A stretch of 64,000 nt of DNA from Actinomycetota bacterium (GTDB taxonomy: Bacteria > Actinomycetota > Acidimicrobiia > Acidimicrobiales > Poriferisodalaceae). The position numbers and the translations under genes were made by a program. This document shows positions 32,380 to 40,789 of this stretch, in pieces; position 1 is the first letter of the stretch, and the number at the start of each line of letters is the position of its first letter. The stretch lies in contig JABABU010000010.1 of the NCBI GenBank assembly GCA_014238065.1, positions 1-64,000 on the forward strand. Reading direction: 5' to 3'. The notes beneath the pieces are model-generated. The model did no database searches. It was not told where the DNA came from and was given only the letters and a program-made list of their open reading frames with translations.

Positions 32380-34485
32380 TTACTCGTCGGGTGGGGGCTC
32401 TGTGGTGGTGGTCGTGGTCGTGGTTGTTGTCGTGGTCGTCGTGGTCGTGGTGGTCGTCGTGGTCGGAGGCTCCGTCGATGCAACGCCGATGAAGATGGTG
32501 ATCTCCGACTCCGGGAATGCCTCAGACCCAGGCTCGGGTCGAATCTCGACGACGATGCCATCGTCCGGGTCCTCGAACGGCAAGTCTCTGGTCTCACGAA
32601 CAACGATGAACTTCAAGCTCTCGAGATGCGCTTGGACGACGTCAGGATCTGCGCTGCCGATGTCGTTCAGACTGGGGATGATGATGATCTCTGGGCCTAG
32701 CGAAATGACCAGCAGAACCACAGTGTCACGCTCGAGCAGGGTGCCCTCGGGCGGATCGGAGCTGATCACGAACCCCGGCTCGATCGTCAGTGAGTACTCC
32801 TGATTGGCCACCTCGTCGAGGAGACCGGCTCTGGCCAACGCAACGCGGGCCTCGGTCGCCTCGACCCCGACGAGCTGTGGCACCGCGACCTGGCCCTTGC
32901 CGTCCGACACGACAATGGTGATCTGTGTACCGGCCGGACGTTCCTCGGCCGGGGTCGCGCTTTGTGAGATCACCAGGTCGAGATCGATGTTCTCGTCGGT
33001 TCTGCGTTGGATGTCGACTTCGAAGCCGGCCCCGCGAAGCGCATTTTCGGCGTCGGTGAAGGACTGGCCAACCACATTCGGTACGCCGATCAACAACTCA
33101 CCTGACGACGCAGTGAGGATGATCTGGACGTCCGGTTCCAGCACGAGACCGGGCCGGGGATCCTGCTCGAAGACCTCGTTTTGGGGAACGTCGTCACGGT
33201 TCTCGTACATGATGACGACGTCGGTGAACCCCAATTCGTTCTCGAGACGAGCTTCTGCCTCTTCCCAATTCTCGCCGATCACACTCGGCAAACGAATGCT
33301 GTCGACGGTGGTCGACTGTGTCGTGGGGTCCTGAACTTCCCCGCCGGGATCATTCCCGCCGAAAAGAGCCCTCGCTAGCAGGAACAACACCACCGCGAGG
33401 CCAACCAGCGTGACTCCCAGGATGGCGATCCACAGACCCGTTCGGGGTGGGGGCTCATCGCTGTACGCGGTGACGCCGCCGCCGTAGCCACCATTACCTG
33501 GGGGATATCCAGAACCCTGTGGCGCAACAATGGGAGGCCCCTGCGCCGGAACCATGGTGGTCGGGTCACCAACCGTGGGTACAGAACCTCCTGCGCCGAC
33601 GATGCCACCAGAACCCGAGGCCTCTGAAGCCGGCATTGCCAACACCTGCTGCCCGGTGCGGTATCGACGCAAGTCGCCACGTATGTCCTCGGCGCTGGAG
33701 TAGCGAGCGTCCTGGTCCTTCGCCAGGCCCATGAGGGTGATGGCCTCGAGTGAAGGCGGCACGTCGGCGTTGTACACGCTCGGTTCGACCGGCACCTCTT
33801 GCACGTGTTTGTACGCGATCGCCACCGGAGTCTCACCCGTGAAAGGTGGGCCAGAGGTCAACATCTCGTACAGCACCACAGCCAGCGAGTAGACGTCGCT
33901 ACGAGGATCGGCAGCCTTGCCTTGGGCTTGCTCTGGCGACAGGTACGTCGCCGTCCCCATGACGTTGCCCGTCTGGGTGAGGTTGTCTCCTGGCGCACCC
34001 GCGATCGCACGTGCAATGCCGAAGTCGGCGACCTTCACCTGGCCAGCAGAGGTGATGAGCACGTTGCCGGGCTTGATGTCGCGGTGAACAACCCCGTTGC
34101 GGTGTGCGAACCCGAGGGCAGCAGCGATGTCGATCGCTATGTCAGCAGCACGGTCGGGGTGAAGCGGGCCTTCGGCTCTGATGATCTCGGCGAGGCTTCG
34201 TCCCTCGACGTACTCCATCACGATGTAGTACGTGCCAACTTCCTGACCCCAGTCGTACACACCGACGACGTTTGGATGGTTCAGATTTGCCGCGGCCTGG
34301 GCCTCGCGCCGGAAGCGTTCGACAAAGGCCGGATCGGTCGCATGCTCGGGGAACAGCACCTTGACAGCGACAGGGCGATCGAGCAATTGGTCGCGCGCGA
34401 GGAACACCTCGGCCATGCCACCTCGTGCGATTCGGCGGTAGAGCTCGTAGCGGCCGCCGAAAATTGGTCGTTCTGTGTTAGCCAT
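32380..34485 (-). CDS. pknB: PknB-type serine/threonine kinase with four PASTA domains
   Basis: The kinase domain (residues about 8-270) has RIARGGMAEVFLA, the ATP lysine in VAVKVLF, HRDIKPGNVL, DFGIARA and the APE-like YLSPEQAQG. A juxtamembrane Gly/Pro-rich linker leads to one transmembrane helix (GLWIAILGVTLVGLAVVLFLLA). Four extracellular PASTA repeats follow, beginning near IRLPSVIGENW, GVPNVVGQSF, AVPQLVGVEA and IIPSLNDIGS. It ends in a 21-residue polythreonine run and EPPPDE. PASTA kinases sense muropeptides or lipid II and phosphorylate cell-wall and division proteins. The start may be five codons earlier (34500). It stands in the classic actinobacterial operon. Confidence 0.94.
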   Translation of the reverse strand: MANTERPIFGGRYELYRRIARGGMAEVFLARDQLLDRPVAVKVLFPEHATDPAFVERFRREAQAAANLNHPNVVGVYDWGQEVGTYYIVMEYVEGRSLAEIIRAEGPLHPDRAADIAIDIAAALGFAHRNGVVHRDIKPGNVLITSAGQVKVADFGIARAIAGAPGDNLTQTGNVMGTATYLSPEQAQGKAADPRSDVYSLAVVLYEMLTSGPPFTGETPVAIAYKHVQEVPVEPSVYNADVPPSLEAITLMGLAKDQDARYSSAEDIRGDLRRYRTGQQVLAMPASEASGSGGIVGAGGSVPTVGDPTTMVPAQGPPIVAPQGSGYPPGNGGYGGGVTAYSDEPPPRTGLWIAILGVTLVGLAVVLFLLARALFGGNDPGGEVQDPTTQSTTVDSIRLPSVIGENWEEAEARLENELGFTDVVIMYENRDDVPQNEVFEQDPRPGLVLEPDVQIILTASSGELLIGVPNVVGQSFTDAENALRGAGFEVDIQRRTDENIDLDLVISQSATPAEERPAGTQITIVVSDGKGQVAVPQLVGVEATEARVALARAGLLDEVANQEYSLTIEPGFVISSDPPEGTLLERDTVVLLVISLGPEIIIIPSLNDIGSADPDVVQAHLESLKFIVVRETRDLPFEDPDDGIVVEIRPEPGSEAFPESEITIFIGVASTEPPTTTTTTTTTTTTTTTTTTTTTEPPPDE
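32401..32463 (-). repeat. Polythreonine-coding triplet repeat in pknB
   Basis: Twenty-one consecutive threonine codons (mixed ACC, ACG and ACA) encode the extracytoplasmic tail of PknB. The mixture of synonymous codons argues that the amino-acid run is maintained rather than being a pure slippage tract. Confidence 0.85.
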
Positions 34486-34602
34486 CGAAACATGTCGCAC
34501 GCTGGGCCAAACGACCCCACGCGATAAGGGCTTGCACCGCTGGATGGCGGATTGAGCCGTGTGCAGCCCTCAAGGATGCCGCGTTTGGAGCAAATGTCCA
34601 CG

Positions 34603-36069
34603 TCACCTGGCCACCGTGGCCTCCAAGGCGTCGATCATGACCTCACGTGCGATCGGCCCTGCGGTGGCTCCACCAGTCTGCTGGCCAGTCGTGTCGTCGC
34701 CCTCGACGAAGACCGCCACCGCAACTCGAGGGTTGTCGACAGGTGCAAAACCGATGATCCAGGCGTGTGTTCCGTCGGAGCCCTCGATCTCGGCTGTCCC
34801 TGTCTTACCTGCCACCCTGACGCCCTCGATGGCGAGCGACTTGGCCGTTCCCTTCACGACGACGTTCTCGAGCATGGCCTTCAGTTCGGCTGCGGATGAG
34901 AACGTGATCGGCGTACCGATGACTTCCGGTCCGACTGAATCAACCGTTCGCCCATCGCTGTCGATGACTTCACTCACGAGGTGCGGACGCATCATCACGC
35001 CATCGTTGGCCACTGCCGCGGCGAGCATCGCCATCTGCAGCGGACTGGCCGCCGTCTCGAACTGGCCGATCGCGCTCTGAGCCAGCAACGGAATGTTGTT
35101 GGTGAAGAACGAGGCGCTCGGGAAAATCGAAGTCGCGGCGTTCGGCAGATCGACGGGCGATGGATCGTTGAATCCAAACCCGCCGGCAGAGATGGCCATC
35201 CGATCCGCTCCTACGGTCACCCCGAGTTCTGCGAAGCCGGTATTGCAGGACACGCGGAGCATCTCGGTGAGGTCGCCACCACAGGACGAGTCGCCGAAGT
35301 TCATGATGGGGCGGTCGGTCTGAGGGGCCACGTAGTTGTCGGTCACTTCAAGGATCGGATCGGTCGGTGTGGCATGGCCGCCATCGAGAGCGGCCGCCGC
35401 TGTGACGACCTTGAAGGTCGAACCTGGGGCGTAGCGTTCCTGGTAGGCCCTCGATCTCAGCGGTACGTCAGCATCGTCGAGCAACGCAAGCCACGCCTGT
35501 GATGCACCCCCAAGATCGTGACTCGACAGTTGGTTCGGGTCGAAGCTCGGCCAAGACCACATGGCGAGGACCTCACCGGTTCTCGGGTCGATCGCGACGA
35601 CGGCTCCCTTCTTGTCACCAAGCGCGGCTCGGGCTGTGCGCTGTACGTCGTGATCAATCGTCAAGATGAGGTTGGCAGTTCTGTCTCGCTCGATGAAGAG
35701 ATCGGAGAACGACTTGATCTCGATCTCCTGGCTCGTTCCCGCCAACTCGTCATTGCGTTCCCGTTCAAGGCCCGAAGCTCCGAAATTCAGCGAGAGGTAA
35801 CCGGTGACGTGCGCATAGAGCTCGCCCTCCGGGTATTCACGAAGTCGATCGAGTTCACCTTCGACCTCAATGCTACGAGCGATCACCGTGCCATCAGACG
35901 TACTGATCGAACCACGGGGCTCGCTGAACAGGCGAACGATGTCGCGCGTGTTGGCTTCGTTGGTGCGGTAGCCGTCGGCAAGGACGAGTTGCACCAGGTT
36001 GAGCTGGACGAACAGGACCGTATAAAGGACGAGGAGCCCAACCGTGAGGCGACGGATTCGCAGATTCAC
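34603..36069 (-). CDS. pbpA: PbpA-type penicillin-binding protein (transpeptidase)
   Basis: The 488-residue class B PBP has an N-terminal transmembrane helix (LTVGLLVLYTVLFVQLNLVQLVLA) and a dimerisation/linker region with EPRGSISTSDGTVIARS. The transpeptidase domain has the SxxK motif in APGSTFKVV, SxN in VSCNTGF and KTG in VAGKTGTAEI. It cross-links peptidoglycan and is the usual partner of the SEDS protein encoded immediately upstream, overlapping by four bases. Length is normal for actinobacterial PbpA. Confidence 0.95.
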   Translation of the reverse strand: MNLRIRRLTVGLLVLYTVLFVQLNLVQLVLADGYRTNEANTRDIVRLFSEPRGSISTSDGTVIARSIEVEGELDRLREYPEGELYAHVTGYLSLNFGASGLERERNDELAGTSQEIEIKSFSDLFIERDRTANLILTIDHDVQRTARAALGDKKGAVVAIDPRTGEVLAMWSWPSFDPNQLSSHDLGGASQAWLALLDDADVPLRSRAYQERYAPGSTFKVVTAAAALDGGHATPTDPILEVTDNYVAPQTDRPIMNFGDSSCGGDLTEMLRVSCNTGFAELGVTVGADRMAISAGGFGFNDPSPVDLPNAATSIFPSASFFTNNIPLLAQSAIGQFETAASPLQMAMLAAAVANDGVMMRPHLVSEVIDSDGRTVDSVGPEVIGTPITFSSAAELKAMLENVVVKGTAKSLAIEGVRVAGKTGTAEIEGSDGTHAWIIGFAPVDNPRVAVAVFVEGDDTTGQQTGGATAGPIAREVMIDALEATVAR

Positions 36070-37376
36070 GTCGTCACCAGAACCTGGTCGGTCTTGACGT
36101 GGGCCGACTCATGCGAGATGCGTAGCAACAGTGCAAGAAGTACGTAGTTGGCGAGCAGCGACGATCCGCCGTACGAGACGAACGGAAGGGTTATGCCGGT
36201 CAGTGGCAATACCCGGAGAACTCCACCGATGATGATGAACGCCTGCAGGCCGAGTGTGACAGTGAGTCCTGTGGCGAGCAGTTTCGCGAACTCGTCGCGC
36301 GATCGGACGGCCACTCGGAGGCCGGTTCCGATGATCAGGATGAACGCCGTAATGATCGCTGTCGCCCCCAGCAGACCGAGTTCCTCACCGATCACGGCGA
36401 AGATGAAGTCGGTCTCGCGGGCCGGAATCCTCTCCGGAGAGCCGAGACCAGGACCGGTGCCAGTGATTCCACCCGAGGCGAGGGCGAAGAATGCCTGGAC
36501 GATCTGGAAACCTTCACCCGTGACATCGCGCCACGGGTCGAGCCAGATCCGCACGCGCGACTGCACGTGATCGAAGCGCCACCACGCCATGGTCGCGCCA
36601 ACCGCGAAAAGCGCCCCTCCGACACCTGGATACCAGCCACGCCCGGTCGCGATCCACAACATGACGACGAAGGTCGCGAACATCAGGAGCGACGACCCCA
36701 AATCTCGCTCGAACACCATCACGAGCAACGAAGCGCCCCACGCGGCCAAGACGGGGCCGAGATGTTTCAGGTCTGGCACGAGGATCGGCCCGATCCTGCG
36801 GGTGCCGAGCGCGAGCAGTTCACGTTTCTCGACGAGGTACGAAGCCACGAAAACCGCAAGGGCGATCTTGGCGAACTCACCAGGCTGCACATTCACGGGA
36901 CCGAGACTCACCCAGAGTCGAGCGCCGTTGATCTCACGGCCGACGACGGGAGCGATCGGGGCGATGAGCGCGAGGAATCCGACGAGCGCGAAGGTCCAGC
37001 GATACCTCGCGAGCACGCGGATGTCTCTGACCAGGGCAAGCGTTGCGATAAAGGCCGCAACCCCGAGGATTGTCCAGATGGCTTGAAACTTGGCGAGATC
37101 TTGATCGAGACGGACGATCATCGCGTACCCGATGCCATTGAGCAGAGCGGCCATCGGCAGCAAGGTGCCGTCGGCCTCTGGCGCGAAGCGGCGAACGGCT
37201 ACGTGGGCGAGGACGAGAACACCGAGCACGACCACCAGAAACGGCCCGATGTTCGCAGGAATCGAGGCGCCCTGGCCGAGACCCGACTCGCTCGCGCCGG
37301 CGAGCGCGTACGTCCCAGCCGTGACGAGAGCAGCCAGGAGGATCAGGCCGAGCTCCGCAGCCCGATACTGGTTCAC
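36066..37376 (-). CDS. rodA: RodA/FtsW-type SEDS peptidoglycan polymerase
   Basis: The GTG at 37376 overlaps the pstP stop (GTGA) and gives 436 residues. About twelve transmembrane helices and SEDS signatures are present: GARLWVSLGPVNVQPGEFAKIALAVF, GYAMIVRLDQDLAKFQ, DFIFAVIGEELGLLGA and LPLTGITLPFVSYGGSSLL. SEDS proteins polymerise glycan strands from lipid II together with a class B PBP, here PbpA. Longer in-frame reading to 37763 lies inside pstP and is not used. Confidence 0.94.
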   Translation of the reverse strand: MNQYRAAELGLILLAALVTAGTYALAGASESGLGQGASIPANIGPFLVVVLGVLVLAHVAVRRFAPEADGTLLPMAALLNGIGYAMIVRLDQDLAKFQAIWTILGVAAFIATLALVRDIRVLARYRWTFALVGFLALIAPIAPVVGREINGARLWVSLGPVNVQPGEFAKIALAVFVASYLVEKRELLALGTRRIGPILVPDLKHLGPVLAAWGASLLVMVFERDLGSSLLMFATFVVMLWIATGRGWYPGVGGALFAVGATMAWWRFDHVQSRVRIWLDPWRDVTGEGFQIVQAFFALASGGITGTGPGLGSPERIPARETDFIFAVIGEELGLLGATAIITAFILIIGTGLRVAVRSRDEFAKLLATGLTVTLGLQAFIIIGGVLRVLPLTGITLPFVSYGGSSLLANYVLLALLLRISHESAHVKTDQVLVTT

Positions 37377-39277
37377 GAGAGCGTGGTCGTCGTCGTGTCC
37401 ACCGGTGGTTCGTCTTCGGCCGCGTCCGGCGGCGCCCGCTCGGTCCCGGGTGCCGGCCGGATCTGGTCGACGAAAGCACGCGCCCCTTCGAGCGTCCCCG
37501 TCTCGAAGAGCTGCTCGACCTCGATGGCCACTGAATCGGGGAGATCCTGGCGGAATACACCAGTGGTCTCCTCGAGCGTCGGGTCGAACCACAAGACGCC
37601 GTCGGGTCGACCCTGGTAAATCACAACTTCGTCGCCTGCATAGCCGACGTAGTACGCGCTCCTGCCGTACCAGGCGACAAGGAACCCCGCCGCAACGATC
37701 ACCGCAACAACCACGGTCACGAACAGCAGCGACCTCCACGTGACGGCTACCGGCGCCTTCCACCCACGAACAGCCGGGGCGAAGTGATCGACAGGACCAG
37801 ATGCAGTCACCGGATCGAGGAACGGGCTGATGAGTTTCGTTTCTTCGTCAGCAACTACGCCCTCCGGCGGAGCCTCTTCGACGCGCACAGTGTCGTCCAA
37901 TCTCCGCATGTCGGCTTCGATTGGCATCTCTTCTGCACTGGGCGGGCCATCGACGGTCGGTGTACCGGGCTCGTCGTCGATCGCGTGGTCTTCGGAGATC
38001 GGGACCTCCGGGTCGATCACATCAGCTTCAACTTCCATCGAGTCAACGACGTCGACATCCTCGGCATCGACCGATCTCGAAAGGACTGCAGCTCCTTCGT
38101 CCTCATCACTGGAGCTGAGCCCTTCGTCCACATCTTGCTCAGCCTCGGGATCGACGAGCCACGGCAGCGTCGAATCGTCGCCTTCGAGCTGCGGTAGATC
38201 GAACGCCGACAACGGAATGTTCGAGGAAGTGTGCTCGTCGAGTGTCGACCCAGGAGTCGGCGCTGCAACCGGCACATCATCGGTCTCGATATCGAGGGCC
38301 GCGGTGAGTATCTCAGGGTCGACGACCGACGTGGTGCTGGCGAGGTCAGACTCCAGTGCTTCGAGATCAGCGATGGCCTCGGCCGCCACATCGTCGACGA
38401 GGCTCTCCATCTCAGCGGTCTCCGGAGCTGTGCTCACCACCGAGCTGATGACACCGGTGTCCATCGGGTTCGCCACAGGAATCGGGACCGGGCTGACCGG
38501 TTCGGCCATCTCCTCGACGTCGACCGCGACGATGACGACGGTGATGTTGTCTCGACCTCCAGCTCGGTTGGCGGCAGTGATGAGCGCCTTCGCAGCTTCT
38601 GTCGGATCGGACTCACCGGCCAGGATGGTGGTGATGGATTCCTCTTCGATCTCATTGATCAGACCGTCGCTGCACAGGAGATAGACATCGCCGGCTTCGG
38701 GTGCGAGTTCCCACTGGTCGACCTCGACCGTCTCACCAACACCGATGGCCCTGGTGAGCATGTTTCGGTACGGGTGAGTCTCGGCTTCAGATTCCGAGAT
38801 TTGCCCTCGGCGGACGAGTTCGGCGACGTAGGAATGATCGTCGGTGACCTGTTCGAGCTCTGCGGCTCGCATTCGGTACATCCTGCTGTCGCCGACATTG
38901 ACAAGGCCGAGCCGGGGAGGCCTACCGTCACCGATCACTGCCAGCGCGACCAACGTGGTCCCCATGCCCTTGAACTTCTCGTCCGATGCCGCATGTTCGA
39001 ACACCGCCGAATTCGCGGCCCCTGCGCTGTCCACGAGGTCATCGAGCGTGCCGTGCTCGCGACCACCCAACGTTTTCACCGTGATTCGCGAAGCGACCTC
39101 ACCGGCCTGATGACCGCCCATGCCGTCCGCAACGACGAACAAACCCCGATCGGCAAAGAGAGCGTCCTGATTCACGGGCCGAATCTGGCCCTGGTGAGTG
39201 GCGCCGCCCCACGACAGCCGGAGCCGTTGCGCTGACACGTCGTCAGCCTTTGCCGCCTCGCCTTCGCCGTCAGTCAA
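37373..39277 (-). CDS. pstP: PstP-type PP2C phosphatase with membrane anchor
   Basis: The 634-residue protein starts with a PP2C domain (GATHQGQIRPVNQDALFAD, VVADGMGGHQAGEVAS, LVNVGDSRMYRM, LCSDGLINEI and AGGRDNITVVIV), all metal-site motifs intact. A very long acidic linker (about residues 260-520) follows, roughly twice the usual length. Then come one transmembrane helix (LLFVTVVVAVIVAAGFLVAWYG) and a short extracellular tail ending in a small Thr run. It reverses PknB phosphorylation. The start codon appears to be TTG at 39277; a downstream GTG is an alternative. Confidence 0.92.
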   Translation of the reverse strand: MTDGEGEAAKADDVSAQRLRLSWGGATHQGQIRPVNQDALFADRGLFVVADGMGGHQAGEVASRITVKTLGGREHGTLDDLVDSAGAANSAVFEHAASDEKFKGMGTTLVALAVIGDGRPPRLGLVNVGDSRMYRMRAAELEQVTDDHSYVAELVRRGQISESEAETHPYRNMLTRAIGVGETVEVDQWELAPEAGDVYLLCSDGLINEIEEESITTILAGESDPTEAAKALITAANRAGGRDNITVVIVAVDVEEMAEPVSPVPIPVANPMDTGVISSVVSTAPETAEMESLVDDVAAEAIADLEALESDLASTTSVVDPEILTAALDIETDDVPVAAPTPGSTLDEHTSSNIPLSAFDLPQLEGDDSTLPWLVDPEAEQDVDEGLSSSDEDEGAAVLSRSVDAEDVDVVDSMEVEADVIDPEVPISEDHAIDDEPGTPTVDGPPSAEEMPIEADMRRLDDTVRVEEAPPEGVVADEETKLISPFLDPVTASGPVDHFAPAVRGWKAPVAVTWRSLLFVTVVVAVIVAAGFLVAWYGRSAYYVGYAGDEVVIYQGRPDGVLWFDPTLEETTGVFRQDLPDSVAIEVEQLFETGTLEGARAFVDQIRPAPGTERAPPDAAEDEPPVDTTTTTLS

Positions 39278-39290
39278 CGTCGTGCCTCGT

Positions 39291-39731
39291 TCATGCCATC
39301 ACCTCAAAAACCGTGGCCCCGATCTGGAGAACATCGCCACGGTTGACCACCGTGGGGCGATTCACTTTCTCACGATTGAGGTAGGTACTGTTGGTCGATC
39401 CCAGGTCTTCCACAAGTACCTGATCGTCCCTTCGAAATACCCGCGCGTGCATCTGCGACGCGTACCCGTCGTCGATGGTCACTTCGCACCCGGCGGCGCG
39501 GCCGATAGTGAGTTCGTCGGCGATGGTGAATACCTGGCCCACTGCGCTCTCTGGAGCCACGATGCCGAGTCGACCCGGCGCGGCCGATGATCGCGGTGCC
39601 CTGCCGCGCCTGACCCGAGGAGCCCTGGGTGGTCGGACCTCGGTCCACACCGCGTAGAGCACCCGGATGAAAAAGAGATAGATCAGTGCCAGGAGACACA
39701 GCGTCAGTAGTCGAATGAGCGCCGGTGACAT
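39291..39731 (-). CDS. fhaB: FhaB-type FHA-domain membrane protein
   Basis: The ATG at 39731 overlaps the fhaA stop (ATGA) and gives 146 residues. One N-terminal transmembrane helix (IRLLTLCLLALIYLFFIRVLYAVW) and a basic linker (PRVRRGRAPRSS) precede a C-terminal FHA domain with LTIGRAAGCEVTIDD, ASQMHARVF and LGSTNSTYLNREKV. FHA domains read phosphothreonine. In mycobacteria this protein (FhaB/FipA) links PknB signalling to division proteins. Confidence 0.93.
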   Translation of the reverse strand: MSPALIRLLTLCLLALIYLFFIRVLYAVWTEVRPPRAPRVRRGRAPRSSAAPGRLGIVAPESAVGQVFTIADELTIGRAAGCEVTIDDGYASQMHARVFRRDDQVLVEDLGSTNSTYLNREKVNRPTVVNRGDVLQIGATVFEVMA

Positions 39732-40390
39732 CAGTTGGCCTCGAACACAAACGACCACGCTCCGATGGAAATCTGAGCTCCGTGCGACAACAGCTGCGAT
39801 CGCACGAGGGCACCGTTGAGTCTGGTGCCGTTAGTGCTTCCGAGATCGGTCAACAGATAGTCGGGCCCGTCGGGGCGAATCTCCGCGTGACGGCGGCTGG
39901 CGTTCGAGTCCTCGATGACGATGTCGCAGTCGGCCAGCCGTCCAATGATGAGTGGCTTGTCGGTCAACGGAACCCGCGTCCCATCGGCGAGGACGAGCGC
40001 ACCTGGGCCAGCAGCGCCCGACCCCTGCCGAAATGATGCGTCGACTTGGAACTGACCTTCGTAGAGACCGGTGTCGACGGAAAGAGCCACGTCGACTGGG
40101 CCCATGAACGAGTAGCCCCGCTCACTCGCATGCTCTCGTGCAGCGGCGGTGAGTTCAGCACCCAGAGCCTCTCTCACTTCACCGAATCGCTGGTAGTCGG
40201 CGTCGGCCAGCGCGATCACGAAAAGGTTGGGCGCAATGGTCCTACCACGAACATCGACCGAGCGATCGTCATCCATGCTCCTCGTCAACCGGCGTCCGAG
40301 CTCGACCGGCCTGACTCCGCTGCGGAACGCCCGCGCAAACGTTCCCTCCACCAATCTCTCAAGTCGGCGTTCGAATCCTCGCAGCACCAT
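39731..40390 (-). CDS. fhaA: FhaA-type protein, DUF3662 plus FHA domain
   Basis: The ATG at 40390 gives 219 residues. The N-terminal DUF3662 domain is recognised by MVLRGFERRLERLVEGTFARAFRSG (in part) and PVELGRRLTRSMDDDRSVDV. The C-terminal FHA domain has LIIGRLADCDIVIED, ASRRHAEIRP and LGSTNGTRLNG. It is the first gene of the fhaA-fhaB-pstP-rodA-pbpA-pknB operon and is a cytoplasmic phosphothreonine-binding adaptor. It lacks the long variable linker seen in larger FhaA proteins. Confidence 0.93.
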   Translation of the reverse strand: MVLRGFERRLERLVEGTFARAFRSGVRPVELGRRLTRSMDDDRSVDVRGRTIAPNLFVIALADADYQRFGEVREALGAELTAAAREHASERGYSFMGPVDVALSVDTGLYEGQFQVDASFRQGSGAAGPGALVLADGTRVPLTDKPLIIGRLADCDIVIEDSNASRRHAEIRPDGPDYLLTDLGSTNGTRLNGALVRSQLLSHGAQISIGAWSFVFEAN

Positions 40391-40494
40391 CGTGGGACAA
40401 AGTGTACGGCCCACCCAACCAACGCCCGTGGCGCTTCGGCCGATCGGAACCCTCGGCAACAACCTGGAGAGGCGATACGATCACTCCATCACTC

Positions 40495-40578
40495 GCGCGA
40501 GTGGCGGAATTGGCAGACGCGCAGGCTTCAGGTGCCTGTGCCCGTAAGGGTGTGGGGGTTCAAGTCCCCCCTCGCGCA
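40495..40578 (+). tRNA. tRNA-Leu (anticodon CAG)
   Basis: Acceptor arms GCGCGAG and CTCGCGC pair. The anticodon loop TTCAGGT carries CAG, the T loop is GGTTCAAGTCC and a class II variable arm is present. CCA is not encoded (the discriminator A is followed by CAC), unlike the two tRNA-Ser genes. It reads CTG codons. It is divergent from fhaA. Confidence 0.93.
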
Positions 40579-40789
40579 CACGTAACTGGAGCGCAAAGGT
40601 CGACGATCGTCGTTCAGAGGCTTGCCTTCGCCTCGTGAGTCGAGCGCATCAGCGTGCTCGTCGATGCGGTGACCCTCGGAGACGTTGACAAGGATCGATC
40701 CTGGTTTCGTGACGTCAGTAACTCGGCCTCGGGCTTCACCCGGCGCCAGACTGAAGTGTCAAGTCGCACCGGTGACTGTGATCGAGAGT

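Noticed and set aside
32398..32470. GT-rich microsatellite
   Set aside because: It is the polythreonine-coding end of pknB on the minus strand with mixed synonymous codons.
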